Shown here piece after piece: positions 1 through 6,903 of a stretch of DNA of 13,574 bases. Made by a program: the position numbers and the translations under genes. Source of the stretch: Stramenopiles sp. TOSAG23-3. Lineage: Eukaryota; Sar. The notes beneath the pieces were generated by a model. It was not told the origin of the DNA. It saw only the letters and a program-made list of their open reading frames with translations, and did not search any database. The stretch is from NCBI GenBank assembly GCA_900128585.1, contig LT642620.1:1-13574 (forward strand). The letters run 5' to 3'. Within the stretch, counting starts at the first letter, position 1; every line of letters begins with the position of its first letter.

Positions 1-238
1 ACAGAGGAGACTGATTATTAAGTATCTGGTAGTAAAAATAACCTTAACTAATTAAGGATTATACATACTTATATACTATTTTTGAGTTCGAAATGGAATG
101 AATAAAAAAAACGTTCGTGGTCGCGATCCCCAGTTCGAACATTTGTTATAAACGCCCGTTTCATTTTTAAATTCAATTATTCTTTCTTTTCTTTCGCGAC
201 TTACGCGATAAATTATGTTCCTTTTGGCAAATTATCTT
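1..238. other. 3' flank of the S74-domain gene
   Basis: This AT-rich stretch lies downstream of the minus-strand S74 gene and presumably holds its 3' UTR. There is no perfect AATAAA on the minus strand close to the stop codon; the nearest similar string is AATAATTGAA, the complement of about 171-180. Two GTTCGAA-type strings near 86 and 134 recall a tRNA T-loop, but no cloverleaf can be built around them. No gene is visible. Confidence 0.5.
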
Positions 239-1562
239 TTACGACAATTTATCTGTTCGGACCTCCAATGCTCGAAGTTCTTTTTCCATATCTTCAAACA
301 TTTGACGTTGTTCACGCATTGCCTCGATCAGAACTGCACTTAACTTTGAGTAGTCCACTGCCTTGTACTCTTTGACAGCCGATTTTGTTTCGTCGGTCGC
401 GCCATCAGATTGGCTTGTGTTTGTTGCATCTGTTTTGTTTTCTATGGACCAGGTGTGCACCAATTCGGGTAACACTGACTCTACTTCTTGGGCGATTAAT
501 CCGATTTGTGTAGAATTATGAGTTTTGAAATAATCATTACTCAGGGATTTAGCCTCCTGGTTCCATGTATACGTAACACCTCTCAGGTTGAGCACTTTCG
601 TCAGCGCATTTTTGATAGGAGATACGTTAGTCTTAAGGCGTCTGTCGGAGGGCGAGTAATAGTCGTTGGCAGTTACAGTACCATCGACTAGCGTGTCTCC
701 CCCAACGTGGAGTTTTGCGGACGCCGATTTCACGTTTACGCCAAAATTTCCATTTGTAAATAACGTGGCTTCCCCACCATTTGTCGAAAATTTAACAATA
801 TTACTGGTTGATTTTACAGTCATTTGACCGTTACTACTAAATGTGCTACTAGAACTAGACGTAGTGGCAAACGAAGGGGCTGTTAAAGACATTTTTCCAG
901 ATGCTGAGAGGGATGTATCAGACGAGGACGTTATGTGTGTTGATCCGCCCGATTGCAGACGAAAGTCTTTGCCAGACTTGAGGTTGACGTTGCCGTGCGT
1001 AGAGTCTAGGAGCATGCTGCCACCAGAAACCACAGATGCAGAATCACTCGACGATAATCGAAGCGAAGATCCTGCATCAAGGGAAATAGACCCCCCCGCA
1101 TTTATGTCTGTCCCCGCTGCTGCTATTAAAGACATAGCCCCTTGACTATTAACCAAAAATTGGCTATCACTTTTAATGTCAAGCACTGCCCCAGATTGGA
1201 TGTTTAATCCTCCCGATCTGGTCTTTACCGACAAAGATTTCATGGCCTCCAGTGCGAGCAAAGTTGTCGTCAATACTTTGGAAGTAAAAATGCCCTGAAA
1301 TCAGCGCAATCTCGAACGGCAGGCAGATCAATATACTGTACATAACAGTCTGCATTCCTGCCAGAGCTTCGTCAATATCTCCATCGATAGACCGAAAGAA
1401 ACACACAAATACAACCACCGCAGAAAATACAAAAAACAGCGTGCTAAAACACCACTTCATGGTCCGCCTGACCCTCGCCCCATTAACTATGTCCAGAACT
1501 TCTTGGTTTTCTGACAAAAATCCATCCTCTTCCTGGTCATCTACTTTTATACCCGAAAGCAT
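239..1562 (-). CDS. Spliced sarcoglycan-like membrane protein with C-terminal Peptidase_S74 autoprocessing domain
   Basis: Two overlapping minus-strand frames read as one protein once a short intron is removed. Favoured model: complement(join(239..1294,1347..1562)), 423 aa. The ATG at 1562 is chosen because the longer reading begins only at TTG. Residues 1-37 are an acidic, then basic, cytosolic tail; 38-56 (CFSTLFFVFSAVVVFVCFF) are one membrane span. About 90-250 is a Ser/Gly-rich run of short beta-repeats (GSISLDAGSSLRLSS, GNVNLKSGKDFRLQSGG) resembling the sarcoglycan ectodomain. About 282-415 is Peptidase_S74 / intramolecular chaperone: SDRRLK, IGLIAQEVESVLPEL and VDYSKLSAVLIEAM, ending in a short coiled coil. 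The Ser and Lys of SDxRLK (S288, K293) match the dyad that self-cleaves phage endosialidase chaperone domains and MYRF, so a trimer that cleaves before that Ser is expected. The ligand is unknown. The domain call is firm, the exon joint less so. Confidence 0.82.
1295..1346 (-). other. Predicted coding intron in the S74 gene (boundaries ambiguous)
   Basis: The N-terminal membrane-span frame and the beta-repeat/S74 frame are offset by one, so an intron or frameshift must lie between them. Removing 1295-1346 (52 nt; donor GTTATG, acceptor GATTTCAG) restores one frame across ALAGMQT/GIFTSKVLTTT. The alternative is 1276-1336 (61 nt; donor GTATATTG, acceptor TTCCAAAG, with CTGAT as a branch-point-like string), which is also in frame and gives a 420-aa protein. 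Neither has an ideal pair of sites. A sequencing indel is a third possibility. Confidence 0.5.
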
Positions 1563-1570
1563 CGTTTCAT

Positions 1571-1632
1571 CTAAAAAACAAATGAAACAAACGACTACCT
1601 TCAAAGCAAATTTACCAAAGCATAGTACTTAC
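1571..1632 (-). other. Predicted 5' UTR intron of the S74 gene
   Basis: On the minus strand a strong donor (GTAAGTACTATG, starting at 1632) is followed 62 nt later by a pyrimidine-rich acceptor (CATTTGTTTTTTAG, ending at 1571). The acceptor lies 9 nt upstream of the chosen ATG. All frames upstream of the donor reach stops without a usable ATG, so the intron appears to lie in the 5' leader. After splicing the first ATG (1570) is out of frame and ends after seven codons. Confidence 0.6.
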
Positions 1633-1934
1633 TTATGTCAAATTTGAAGAATACATTGAAAATTCATTACGAATCAATCATGTAAAGCTTCAATCATTCC
1701 TCCAATCCAGTACATCAAATATTTTGAATTAAAAAAACATTATTGTTACATACATAGTATAAATAATTATATTTTATAAAATAAGAAAAAGAGAAGAAGA
1801 AAATCATCATAAAAAAAATATGAGAAGATGATGATCTCTGTTGTTGTAAGATACAAATAGTCTAGCATGTAATTTAAATAAAGTATTACAATTTAAAGAG
1901 ATACTAAGTAGTAAGTTGAAAACCAGATGATGGA

Positions 1935-2051
1935 TATTATACGAGGAGTGGGGTCTACCGACGCGACGGACTGAAATACGTCCTCGTAGATGAGCTGATC
2001 TATTTGGCTATTAGAACGACTACCCGTACCAGGTAGTCTCCTCGTATTATA
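1935..2051. repeat. GC-rich inverted-repeat patch, possible structured RNA or small element remnant
   Basis: The arms 1939-1948 (atacgaggag) and 2038-2047 (ctcctcgtat) are perfect reverse complements, and pairing continues past one mismatch for three more bases. Inside lies a 7-bp stem with a 7-nt loop (gactacc at 2018-2024, ggtagtc at 2032-2038). The string tcctcgta also occurs at 1981-1988 and again at the right arm. The patch is far richer in GC than its surroundings. It matches no snRNA, SRP RNA or tRNA signature that I can recognise, so its nature is open. Confidence 0.4.
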
Positions 2052-2058
2052 CCGTACA

Positions 2059-2083
2059 AGGAGGGAGGGAGGGAGGGAGGGAG
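2059..2083 (+). repeat. GGGA tandem repeat, G-quadruplex-type motif
   Basis: Five GGG runs separated by single A bases (2063-2081) meet the usual G-quadruplex pattern with one-base loops. The tract sits just right of the inverted-repeat patch in a divergent spacer. It may influence chromatin or transcription, or may simply be a microsatellite. Confidence 0.75.
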
Positions 2084-2520
2084 GAGACAAAAACAAACAG
2101 ACGGACTATGTAATCGTTGCTTCTATTTGTTGAAATCCAAGCAAACAGATGTCACAGCATAGGAGAATTCAACAGGAAGTATCATCTTCTTTATAACTTA
2201 ATTTATTTTGGTGTGTTGTGTTGTTGGTTGTTGCATATTAAGTCATTTAAATTACATCATCATCATCCTATCATAACTATACAGGAAGAAGACAGACTTA
2301 CCTAATTAGTCCTATTTAATTTTTTTTTAAAACTTTACCAGACTTTAGTCGTTCTTCTAAATGATATGATAGAAAGAAGTATAGAAAGCCAATCCAAAAT
2401 TTTTCTTCAAAATTATTGATAGGTAATTATTATTTACTATACTAATAATTGTGTAGATGAATACTTCAACCTTCATATCGAGGAAGATCGATAGGTCAGT
2501 TTTTTTCAGCAAAAGGAAAA

Positions 2521-2542
2521 GGGGGGGGGGGGAGGGGGGGGG
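2521..2542 (+). repeat. Poly-G tract
   Basis: Twelve G, one A and nine G in a row, in otherwise AT-rich spacer. Runs of this kind are prone to length error in sequencing, so the exact length should be treated with caution. Confidence 0.8.
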
Positions 2543-2586
2543 TGGAAGAGGGAAGAATTTTAGAAGTCTGTAGTCTAACAGGTAAT

Positions 2587-2617
2587 TATCCTATCCCTAC
2601 TCTTTTTTGATAGGATA
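2587..2617. other. Small hairpin in the spacer
   Basis: Arms tatcctatc (2587-2595) and gataggata (2609-2617) form a perfect 9-bp stem around a 13-nt loop ending in a T run. The stem is AT-rich, and a chance origin is quite possible in DNA of this composition. Confidence 0.25.
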
Positions 2618-2949
2618 TTCATAACAATTTATATACTTCAATTATGTATTCCTTTTTATCGTAGATTGGAATGGAGTTGGCAGCATTTGGAATAGTCAGG
2701 ATAATAGCAGGGAGGAGGAAGAAGTGGAAGGAAGAAAAAAAAAGAAGAGGTTGGTGTGTAATTAATGATTATTATAAAAAATTTAAAACAATGATGGCAG
2801 GTTTCGTTGCATTGACGTTTGTGCTGTTCAAGCAGGAGTCACAAATGAAAGAAAATATTCAACTTTGACGTTATTTCAAGGTTACAGACAATTCTCCGGT
2901 GGAAGAAACGAACGGGAAAGAGTTAGATTAGCCCAGCATTTATTTTGTC

Positions 2950-3837
2950 ATGTTAACTCGTTACTTGTTCATATTGATTGCGGTTGCGGTCGCTCCCGCT
3001 GTCCTAGGTAGCGCCCCTGGTTCCGGTATACCCGAAGCTACAGCGCCCGAAGCTACAGCGCCCGAAACACGCAAGAGTACGCCCCCGGTACGCCCACGGA
3101 TTCGCCCGTCTATGCGCCCACGGATTCGCCCGTCTATGCGCCCACGGATTCGCCCGTCTATGCGCCACCGCAATCGTCATCGTACGCGCTACCGTTTATT
3201 TAAAGGCGCTAGGTTTCAGGGGACAAAGACCAAATTCATTGATAAAGTAAAGGGTGCAGCGAAGAACGGAATCCAAAATGCAATCACGAAGAAAAGTCAC
3301 GATAATGGTCTTGTCTGGAAATTTTATCCAGAAGAGAAGAAATATAAAGATAAGGTAGACGAGATGAAAGTCAAGGTAGCCAAACGCACAGCGTACAACA
3401 ACGCTAAAAAAGAGCAGTGGAGAGTCCGTGACCTAAACCCACCGGCGCCATTTGACCCCCACACCTGGGGAGACAAGGTGTCCTGCACTGGATGCTATAT
3501 TGTCTTGGAACGCGCCTGGAGTCAGGCGTCCCCGGAGAAACCCGCGGAGGAGGGAGCAGCTGGCGCCCCGAGCTTATTAGAAGTTAAGGGTGAAAAAGAG
3601 GTTACAGCTGATGACATCTACCAAGCGATGATGGACGTATGTGGGGAGCAAATTAGCTTGTTCGATGAAACGTGTAAAACGCTAGAAGAAAACTCGAGGG
3701 CCGTCGCAGACTCGTTAATTTTGAACCACGGTGAAGTGAAGCAGGTATGCGACACGGTAGGGCTTTGCTGGGACGGGTTGTTGACTACGTACAAATCGTG
3801 GGAGGTTGCACATCCCCCATCGGTAAGAAGGTTGTAA
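2950..3837 (+). CDS. Secreted saposin-B-domain protein with Arg/Pro tandem repeats
   Basis: This 295-aa protein starts at ATG 2950. Residues 1-20 are a signal peptide (MLTRYLFILIAVAVAPAVLG). Residues 28-39 repeat PEATA; 48-71 are three copies of RPRIRPSM, and 72-82 continue very basic (RHRNRHRTRYR). About 85-170 is Lys-rich and probably helical. Residues 176-275 carry six Cys: C179, C182, C231, C242, C267, C273. The spacings CX2C, CX10C, CX24C and CX5C match the saposin-B fold; only the C182-C231 gap is long (48 rather than about 28), pointing to an insertion around 190-217. Saposin-B proteins bind or disturb lipid membranes, and some are antimicrobial or pore-forming. Here the role is unknown: a cationic membrane-active, lipid-transfer or wall/silica-associated secreted protein are all possible. 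A donor-like GGTAAGA at 3822 near the end leaves a 3' exon conceivable. Confidence 0.8.
   Translation: MLTRYLFILIAVAVAPAVLGSAPGSGIPEATAPEATAPETRKSTPPVRPRIRPSMRPRIRPSMRPRIRPSMRHRNRHRTRYRLFKGARFQGTKTKFIDKVKGAAKNGIQNAITKKSHDNGLVWKFYPEEKKYKDKVDEMKVKVAKRTAYNNAKKEQWRVRDLNPPAPFDPHTWGDKVSCTGCYIVLERAWSQASPEKPAEEGAAGAPSLLEVKGEKEVTADDIYQAMMDVCGEQISLFDETCKTLEENSRAVADSLILNHGEVKQVCDTVGLCWDGLLTTYKSWEVAHPPSVRRL
3031..3060 (+). repeat. Two 15-nt tandem copies encoding PEATA
   Basis: The unit cccgaagctacagcg occurs twice exactly (3031-3045, 3046-3060), and a third partial copy begins at 3061. It encodes the Pro/Glu/Ala/Thr segment just after the signal peptide of the saposin-like protein. Confidence 0.85.
3091..3162 (+). 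repeat. Three perfect 24-nt tandem copies encoding RPRIRPSM
   Basis: Three 24-nt units (3091-3114, 3115-3138, 3139-3162) are identical at every base, including third codon positions, and a fourth begins (cgcc) before diverging. Perfect identity suggests recent expansion or ongoing homogenisation. The copies are in frame, and each adds three Arg to the basic segment of the secreted protein. Confidence 0.9.
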
Positions 3838-3876
3838 AAAGGTTTTGGCACAGTAAAAACTACTTTGTAAGATTTA

Positions 3877-3882
3877 AATAAA
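3877..3882 (+). terminator. Candidate polyadenylation signal AATAAA for the saposin-like gene
   Basis: A perfect AATAAA lies 40 nt past the stop codon of the saposin-like gene, in a T/A-rich 3' end with TTTGTAAG just upstream. It touches the left edge of the inverted-repeat element. AATAAA is common by chance in AT-rich DNA, so support is moderate. Confidence 0.45.
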
Positions 3883-4402
3883 AACAAGAAAATTGGCTGT
3901 TATTTATTAAAAGTATTAATTAATGTACACTGCGAACTGAAATCTAGATTTAGACATTCTAGGTTAGCATTCCTTCATGAACTGCGAACTTGTCTTTGCT
4001 CTTGTGGTTTTACTAATCGATATAGTCTTGGCTATCAATCTCAGATGGACGCCATGCACATTAAATATTGGCCATTATTTTTGTTCTTTTACGCTCCTCG
4101 TACACTTTGTAACTAAATGTATTTAAGCATTTACGTGCGGGTCTTTTGACGTCGACGCAAATCGACATACCGATTCGAATCATGCATGGAGTACACGCAT
4201 AAGAAAAAAACTAATGACGCATTATAAGAATGATTAGTTCAGGACTAAATGAAAAGGGAGACATTGTTTATTAAAATCTACTATATATTTTGTTTTTTAA
4301 AATCTCAGGAGCAGAGATTAGTTCGCAGTGTATGAGACGATAAATTTTAACTAACAAGTACTTCGTATCATACAACTTAAATAACAGCCAATTTTTTGTT
4401 TA
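3882..4402. mobile_element. Inverted-repeat-bounded element of about 0.52 kb, MITE-like
   Basis: The left end aaaattggctgttattta (3889-3906) is matched exactly, as reverse complement, at 4378-4395. Pairing extends outward to 3882 and 4402 with one mismatch (25 nt total). A second inner pair, tacactgcgaact (3926-3938) and its exact complement (4320-4332), lies in the same order but at different spacing (19 versus 45 nt). The interior has no coding capacity. A non-autonomous DNA transposon (MITE) fits the size and termini. I see no clear target-site duplication and no second copy in the window, so a 3'-UTR inverted duplication between the two convergent genes remains possible. This stretch makes up most of the gene-free interval 3838-4488. 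Confidence 0.5.
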
Positions 4403-4488
4403 ATATTGTTTCCTTACACGGCCCCCAGATAAAACCGAAGGAGAAAGTCTGTGTGCGGCACTAACAAGATTTTTTTCTTTAAAATGGT

Positions 4489-6903
4489 TTAGAATTGTCC
4501 AGCGTCGTTGTACTTTTTCCGCAAAAAGTCGATGAATGAAGTATAGCTTAGTTCCTCAATGTCGTCTCCGAAGAAAACGTCTTCCAACAATTCAATGTCA
4601 TCGTCGTCGACTCTTACACCCACACCAGACTTCAACGCACACGCAAACTCGTAACGGTCAACGTTACCACTGCTATCAACGTCAAAGGTCTTAAATGCTT
4701 TGCGAGCGTCCGATTCTCTGCCTTTCGAGAAGAACGCCATCGCAAGCTCTGTAAGAAGACGGTCTACCCTGCGCTCTTTCTCGCGGTTTCCCCCAACTTT
4801 TGACATGTGCGCAAGGTAGTCATCGGCGTCGAAGGTGTGGTGTTCCCCGCTTGCATCATGGTACGCAGCATGGGCAGATTTGCCTTTCTCCACGTAGTCC
4901 TTCGGAATGAAGGCTTGGCAAAACTCAGCGTACGAAATTTCTCCCTGACCATCATGATCGTATTTACGCATCAACGTGATAAGGTCTTTCTCTGTCATGT
5001 GTATCCCCATCTCTTCAAGCATGATACGAAACTCCTCGTAATCAATGTATCCACTGAAATCTTTGTCCGCTTTTCGGAATGATTTGCGAATGTTCACGGC
5101 TGCCTTTGCAACTTTCTCGCGGAGCATAGTTTCGACTTCTGACACGCTGAGGGTCTTGTGCAGCGTGTAGTCGCCAGACTTGTACGCTCGTGTGAAATTG
5201 TCCGCCTCGGTCAGCGTAAACTTGAACGTATTTATTGTGATGGTCTTGTTGACGTCGAAATCGTCTGTGGTGAAGTATTTTCCAGTGTCCGGGTTTCGCA
5301 TTTTGGCCCGCATTGCAAACTTTCCGCCGCTTATTCCACTGTTCAATTTTGGCACCTCGAACACTCGGACCGTATCATCGGCCAAATAGTAGCAGACGAT
5401 GAAGTCACGGGCGCGGTCCGGCACGTACTTGGGGTTGGTAAAGCAGGCTTTGAATTTCAATATCTTGCCTTCGTACTTGACGAGTTTGTTTTCGTCGCGC
5501 TTCAAAGGGTTGGGACGCAAACGTTTCCAGTTCTCTAGCGTTTCCTCCTCTGTGCTGATGCCTTTGAGCCACCACTCGGGCGGGGTGTTTTTGGGCAGCG
5601 GCTTCTTTTCCTTTTCCAGGGCACTGAGGCTGATTTTATTCTTCTTCATGTCAATCCCGTACGTTTTAAGGTGGTGCTTGTACGTGAAGGAGTCGCAGTC
5701 GTACACGACCATCTTTCGCTTCAGCAGTTCGATGGTGTTGCCGACCACAATGTCGTTGGGCTCGAAGTAGCGAACGGGGTTGTCGTTGCAACCCCTCCAT
5801 GCACGGGCCCCCAATCGAACAGTGTCGGGGAAAGGTAGTCGCCCGCGGCGAAACAAAGCCTTGAAAGCGTCGCGGCCGTCGGAGCTTCCTGCGTAAAGAA
5901 TTTCGATGGTGTTGTCTTCGAGGTACACGTTCATGTGGAAGCGCTGGCTGCTCCCGTACACCCGTTTGTCGTCCCAAAACAAGTTAAACCGCAACATGGC
6001 ACCGTGGTTGTTAAGAAAGCGCCGTGTTCCGCCTGGGGCATCCGCGTGGACCCGGTCTTCTCGGCCCCGCTGGGCTTCCATGTACCGTTTCACGTCATTG
6101 TCTTCTCTGCCAAAATAGCCCCCTTTCTCATGCCACGCTTTTTTCCAGTCGTGTACGCCTTGGCCCATGCGCATGTGGTCGATGTTGTTTTTGGGGACGG
6201 GCCCGCGTTCAGAGAGTGCAACGCCAAAGTTATCCCTGTAAAAGTTTCTGGTGTACGGGTCTGCATCGTATATCTTGAATATTTTCCCGTAGACGTTGAT
6301 TTCTGTCCCAACGGCCAAGTCCCGGGCTTGGTAGAAGTTTGAGGGACCGGGGGGTTTCGTGCCCATCATTCGGTTTGCCGTGGAAGTGAAAGTGAACGAG
6401 GACCGGTTTTCTTTGGTTGCCGGTTTCGGCAGCCTCGCTTTCTTCACGTAATCACCTTGCGGGATCCCGCTGTTTTCTTCCTTCTCCTCCGTAATCGATA
6501 TGGTGTCGTCCGTGGGAAAATAATTAATCCGGAAGAGACGCACGCGGTAGTTTTCTTCCCGGCTTTCGTACACGCCTTCTTGGAAAAAAGCTTTGAAGCT
6601 CAAAACAGTCGTGCCGTGCTTCATCCATGCCGGGGAGGTTGGCTTTCCCTTAGGCGCGTTCCGCTCTCGCAAGTTTTGCATGATCTCGTTCCGCCTTGCT
6701 GTTACGTTTCCTCGTGCCAGCCGGGCCGTCATGGCGTGCCCTTCCGTCTGGTACCCTTTGTTCTTGTCGAAGTAGCACACACGGGCTGCAGTCTGCCCAG
6801 GCCCTCGGGCACTCATGGACTTTGGGTGCGCGTTGTTTCGGTACCCGGGAATGTTGGGCACGGCAACATTTGTAAGGTTTAAGTTTAGCCTAGGAACACT
6901 CAT
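4489..6903 (-). CDS. EFHC1/RIB72-type protein: three DM10 domains and EF-hands, doublet-microtubule inner protein
   Basis: This 804-aa protein starts at ATG 6903 (AAAATGAGT context); the frame can be extended upstream only to a TTG. DM10 domains lie at about 95-228 (LSFKAFFQEGVYE...YGKIFKIYDADPYTRNFY), 299-419 (LRFNLFWDD...MVVYDCDSFTY) and 475-582 (LKFKACFTNPKY...FKFTLTEADNFTRAY). The C-terminus has canonical EF-hand loops at 613-624 (DKDFSGYIDYEE), 649-660 (DHDGQGEISYAE) and 741-752 (DVDSSGNVDRYE), plus a degenerate fourth near 778-789. This is the EFHC1/EFHC2/RIB72 family, known as microtubule inner proteins of ciliary doublets, so the organism should build a motile flagellum at some stage. 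The protein is longer than human EFHC1 (640 aa), partly through the extra C-terminal EF-hand pair. No introns are evident. It converges with the saposin-like gene and diverges from the two-pass membrane gene. Confidence 0.93.
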   Translation of the reverse strand: MSVPRLNLNLTNVAVPNIPGYRNNAHPKSMSARGPGQTAARVCYFDKNKGYQTEGHAMTARLARGNVTARRNEIMQNLRERNAPKGKPTSPAWMKHGTTVLSFKAFFQEGVYESREENYRVRLFRINYFPTDDTISITEEKEENSGIPQGDYVKKARLPKPATKENRSSFTFTSTANRMMGTKPPGPSNFYQARDLAVGTEINVYGKIFKIYDADPYTRNFYRDNFGVALSERGPVPKNNIDHMRMGQGVHDWKKAWHEKGGYFGREDNDVKRYMEAQRGREDRVHADAPGGTRRFLNNHGAMLRFNLFWDDKRVYGSSQRFHMNVYLEDNTIEILYAGSSDGRDAFKALFRRGRLPFPDTVRLGARAWRGCNDNPVRYFEPNDIVVGNTIELLKRKMVVYDCDSFTYKHHLKTYGIDMKKNKISLSALEKEKKPLPKNTPPEWWLKGISTEEETLENWKRLRPNPLKRDENKLVKYEGKILKFKACFTNPKYVPDRARDFIVCYYLADDTVRVFEVPKLNSGISGGKFAMRAKMRNPDTGKYFTTDDFDVNKTITINTFKFTLTEADNFTRAYKSGDYTLHKTLSVSEVETMLREKVAKAAVNIRKSFRKADKDFSGYIDYEEFRIMLEEMGIHMTEKDLITLMRKYDHDGQGEISYAEFCQAFIPKDYVEKGKSAHAAYHDASGEHHTFDADDYLAHMSKVGGNREKERRVDRLLTELAMAFFSKGRESDARKAFKTFDVDSSGNVDRYEFACALKSGVGVRVDDDDIELLEDVFFGDDIEELSYTSFIDFLRKKYNDAGQF

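Larger units (their letters stand above)
1633..2949. other. AT-rich divergent spacer between the S74 gene and the saposin-like gene
   Basis: This spacer holds the divergent promoters of the S74 gene (minus) and the saposin-like gene (plus). Open frames here are short, low-complexity and unsupported. The distinguishable items are a GC-rich inverted-repeat patch (1935-2051), a GGGA tract (2059-2083), a G run (2521-2542) and a small hairpin (2587-2617). No clear TATA box or conserved promoter motif could be assigned. Confidence 0.6.

Noticed and set aside
80-145. GTTCGAA-type strings suggesting a tRNA
   Set aside because: No acceptor stem, D-arm or anticodon arm can be folded around either string on either strand.
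2117-2305. 62-codon plus-strand frame
   Set aside because: AT-rich, with a CATCAT microsatellite giving a His run and no recognisable domain.
2671-2868. 65-codon plus-strand frame with Lys/Arg-rich start and a hydrophobic end
   Set aside because: The basic part is a translated GAA/GGA microsatellite. No homology or codon signal supports it; a short exon cannot be excluded but there is no splice pattern.
5158-6882. Several 70-141-codon plus-strand frames opposite the EFHC-like gene
   Set aside because: They overlap a protein with three DM10 domains and EF-hands on the minus strand, and show no domain or start context of their own.
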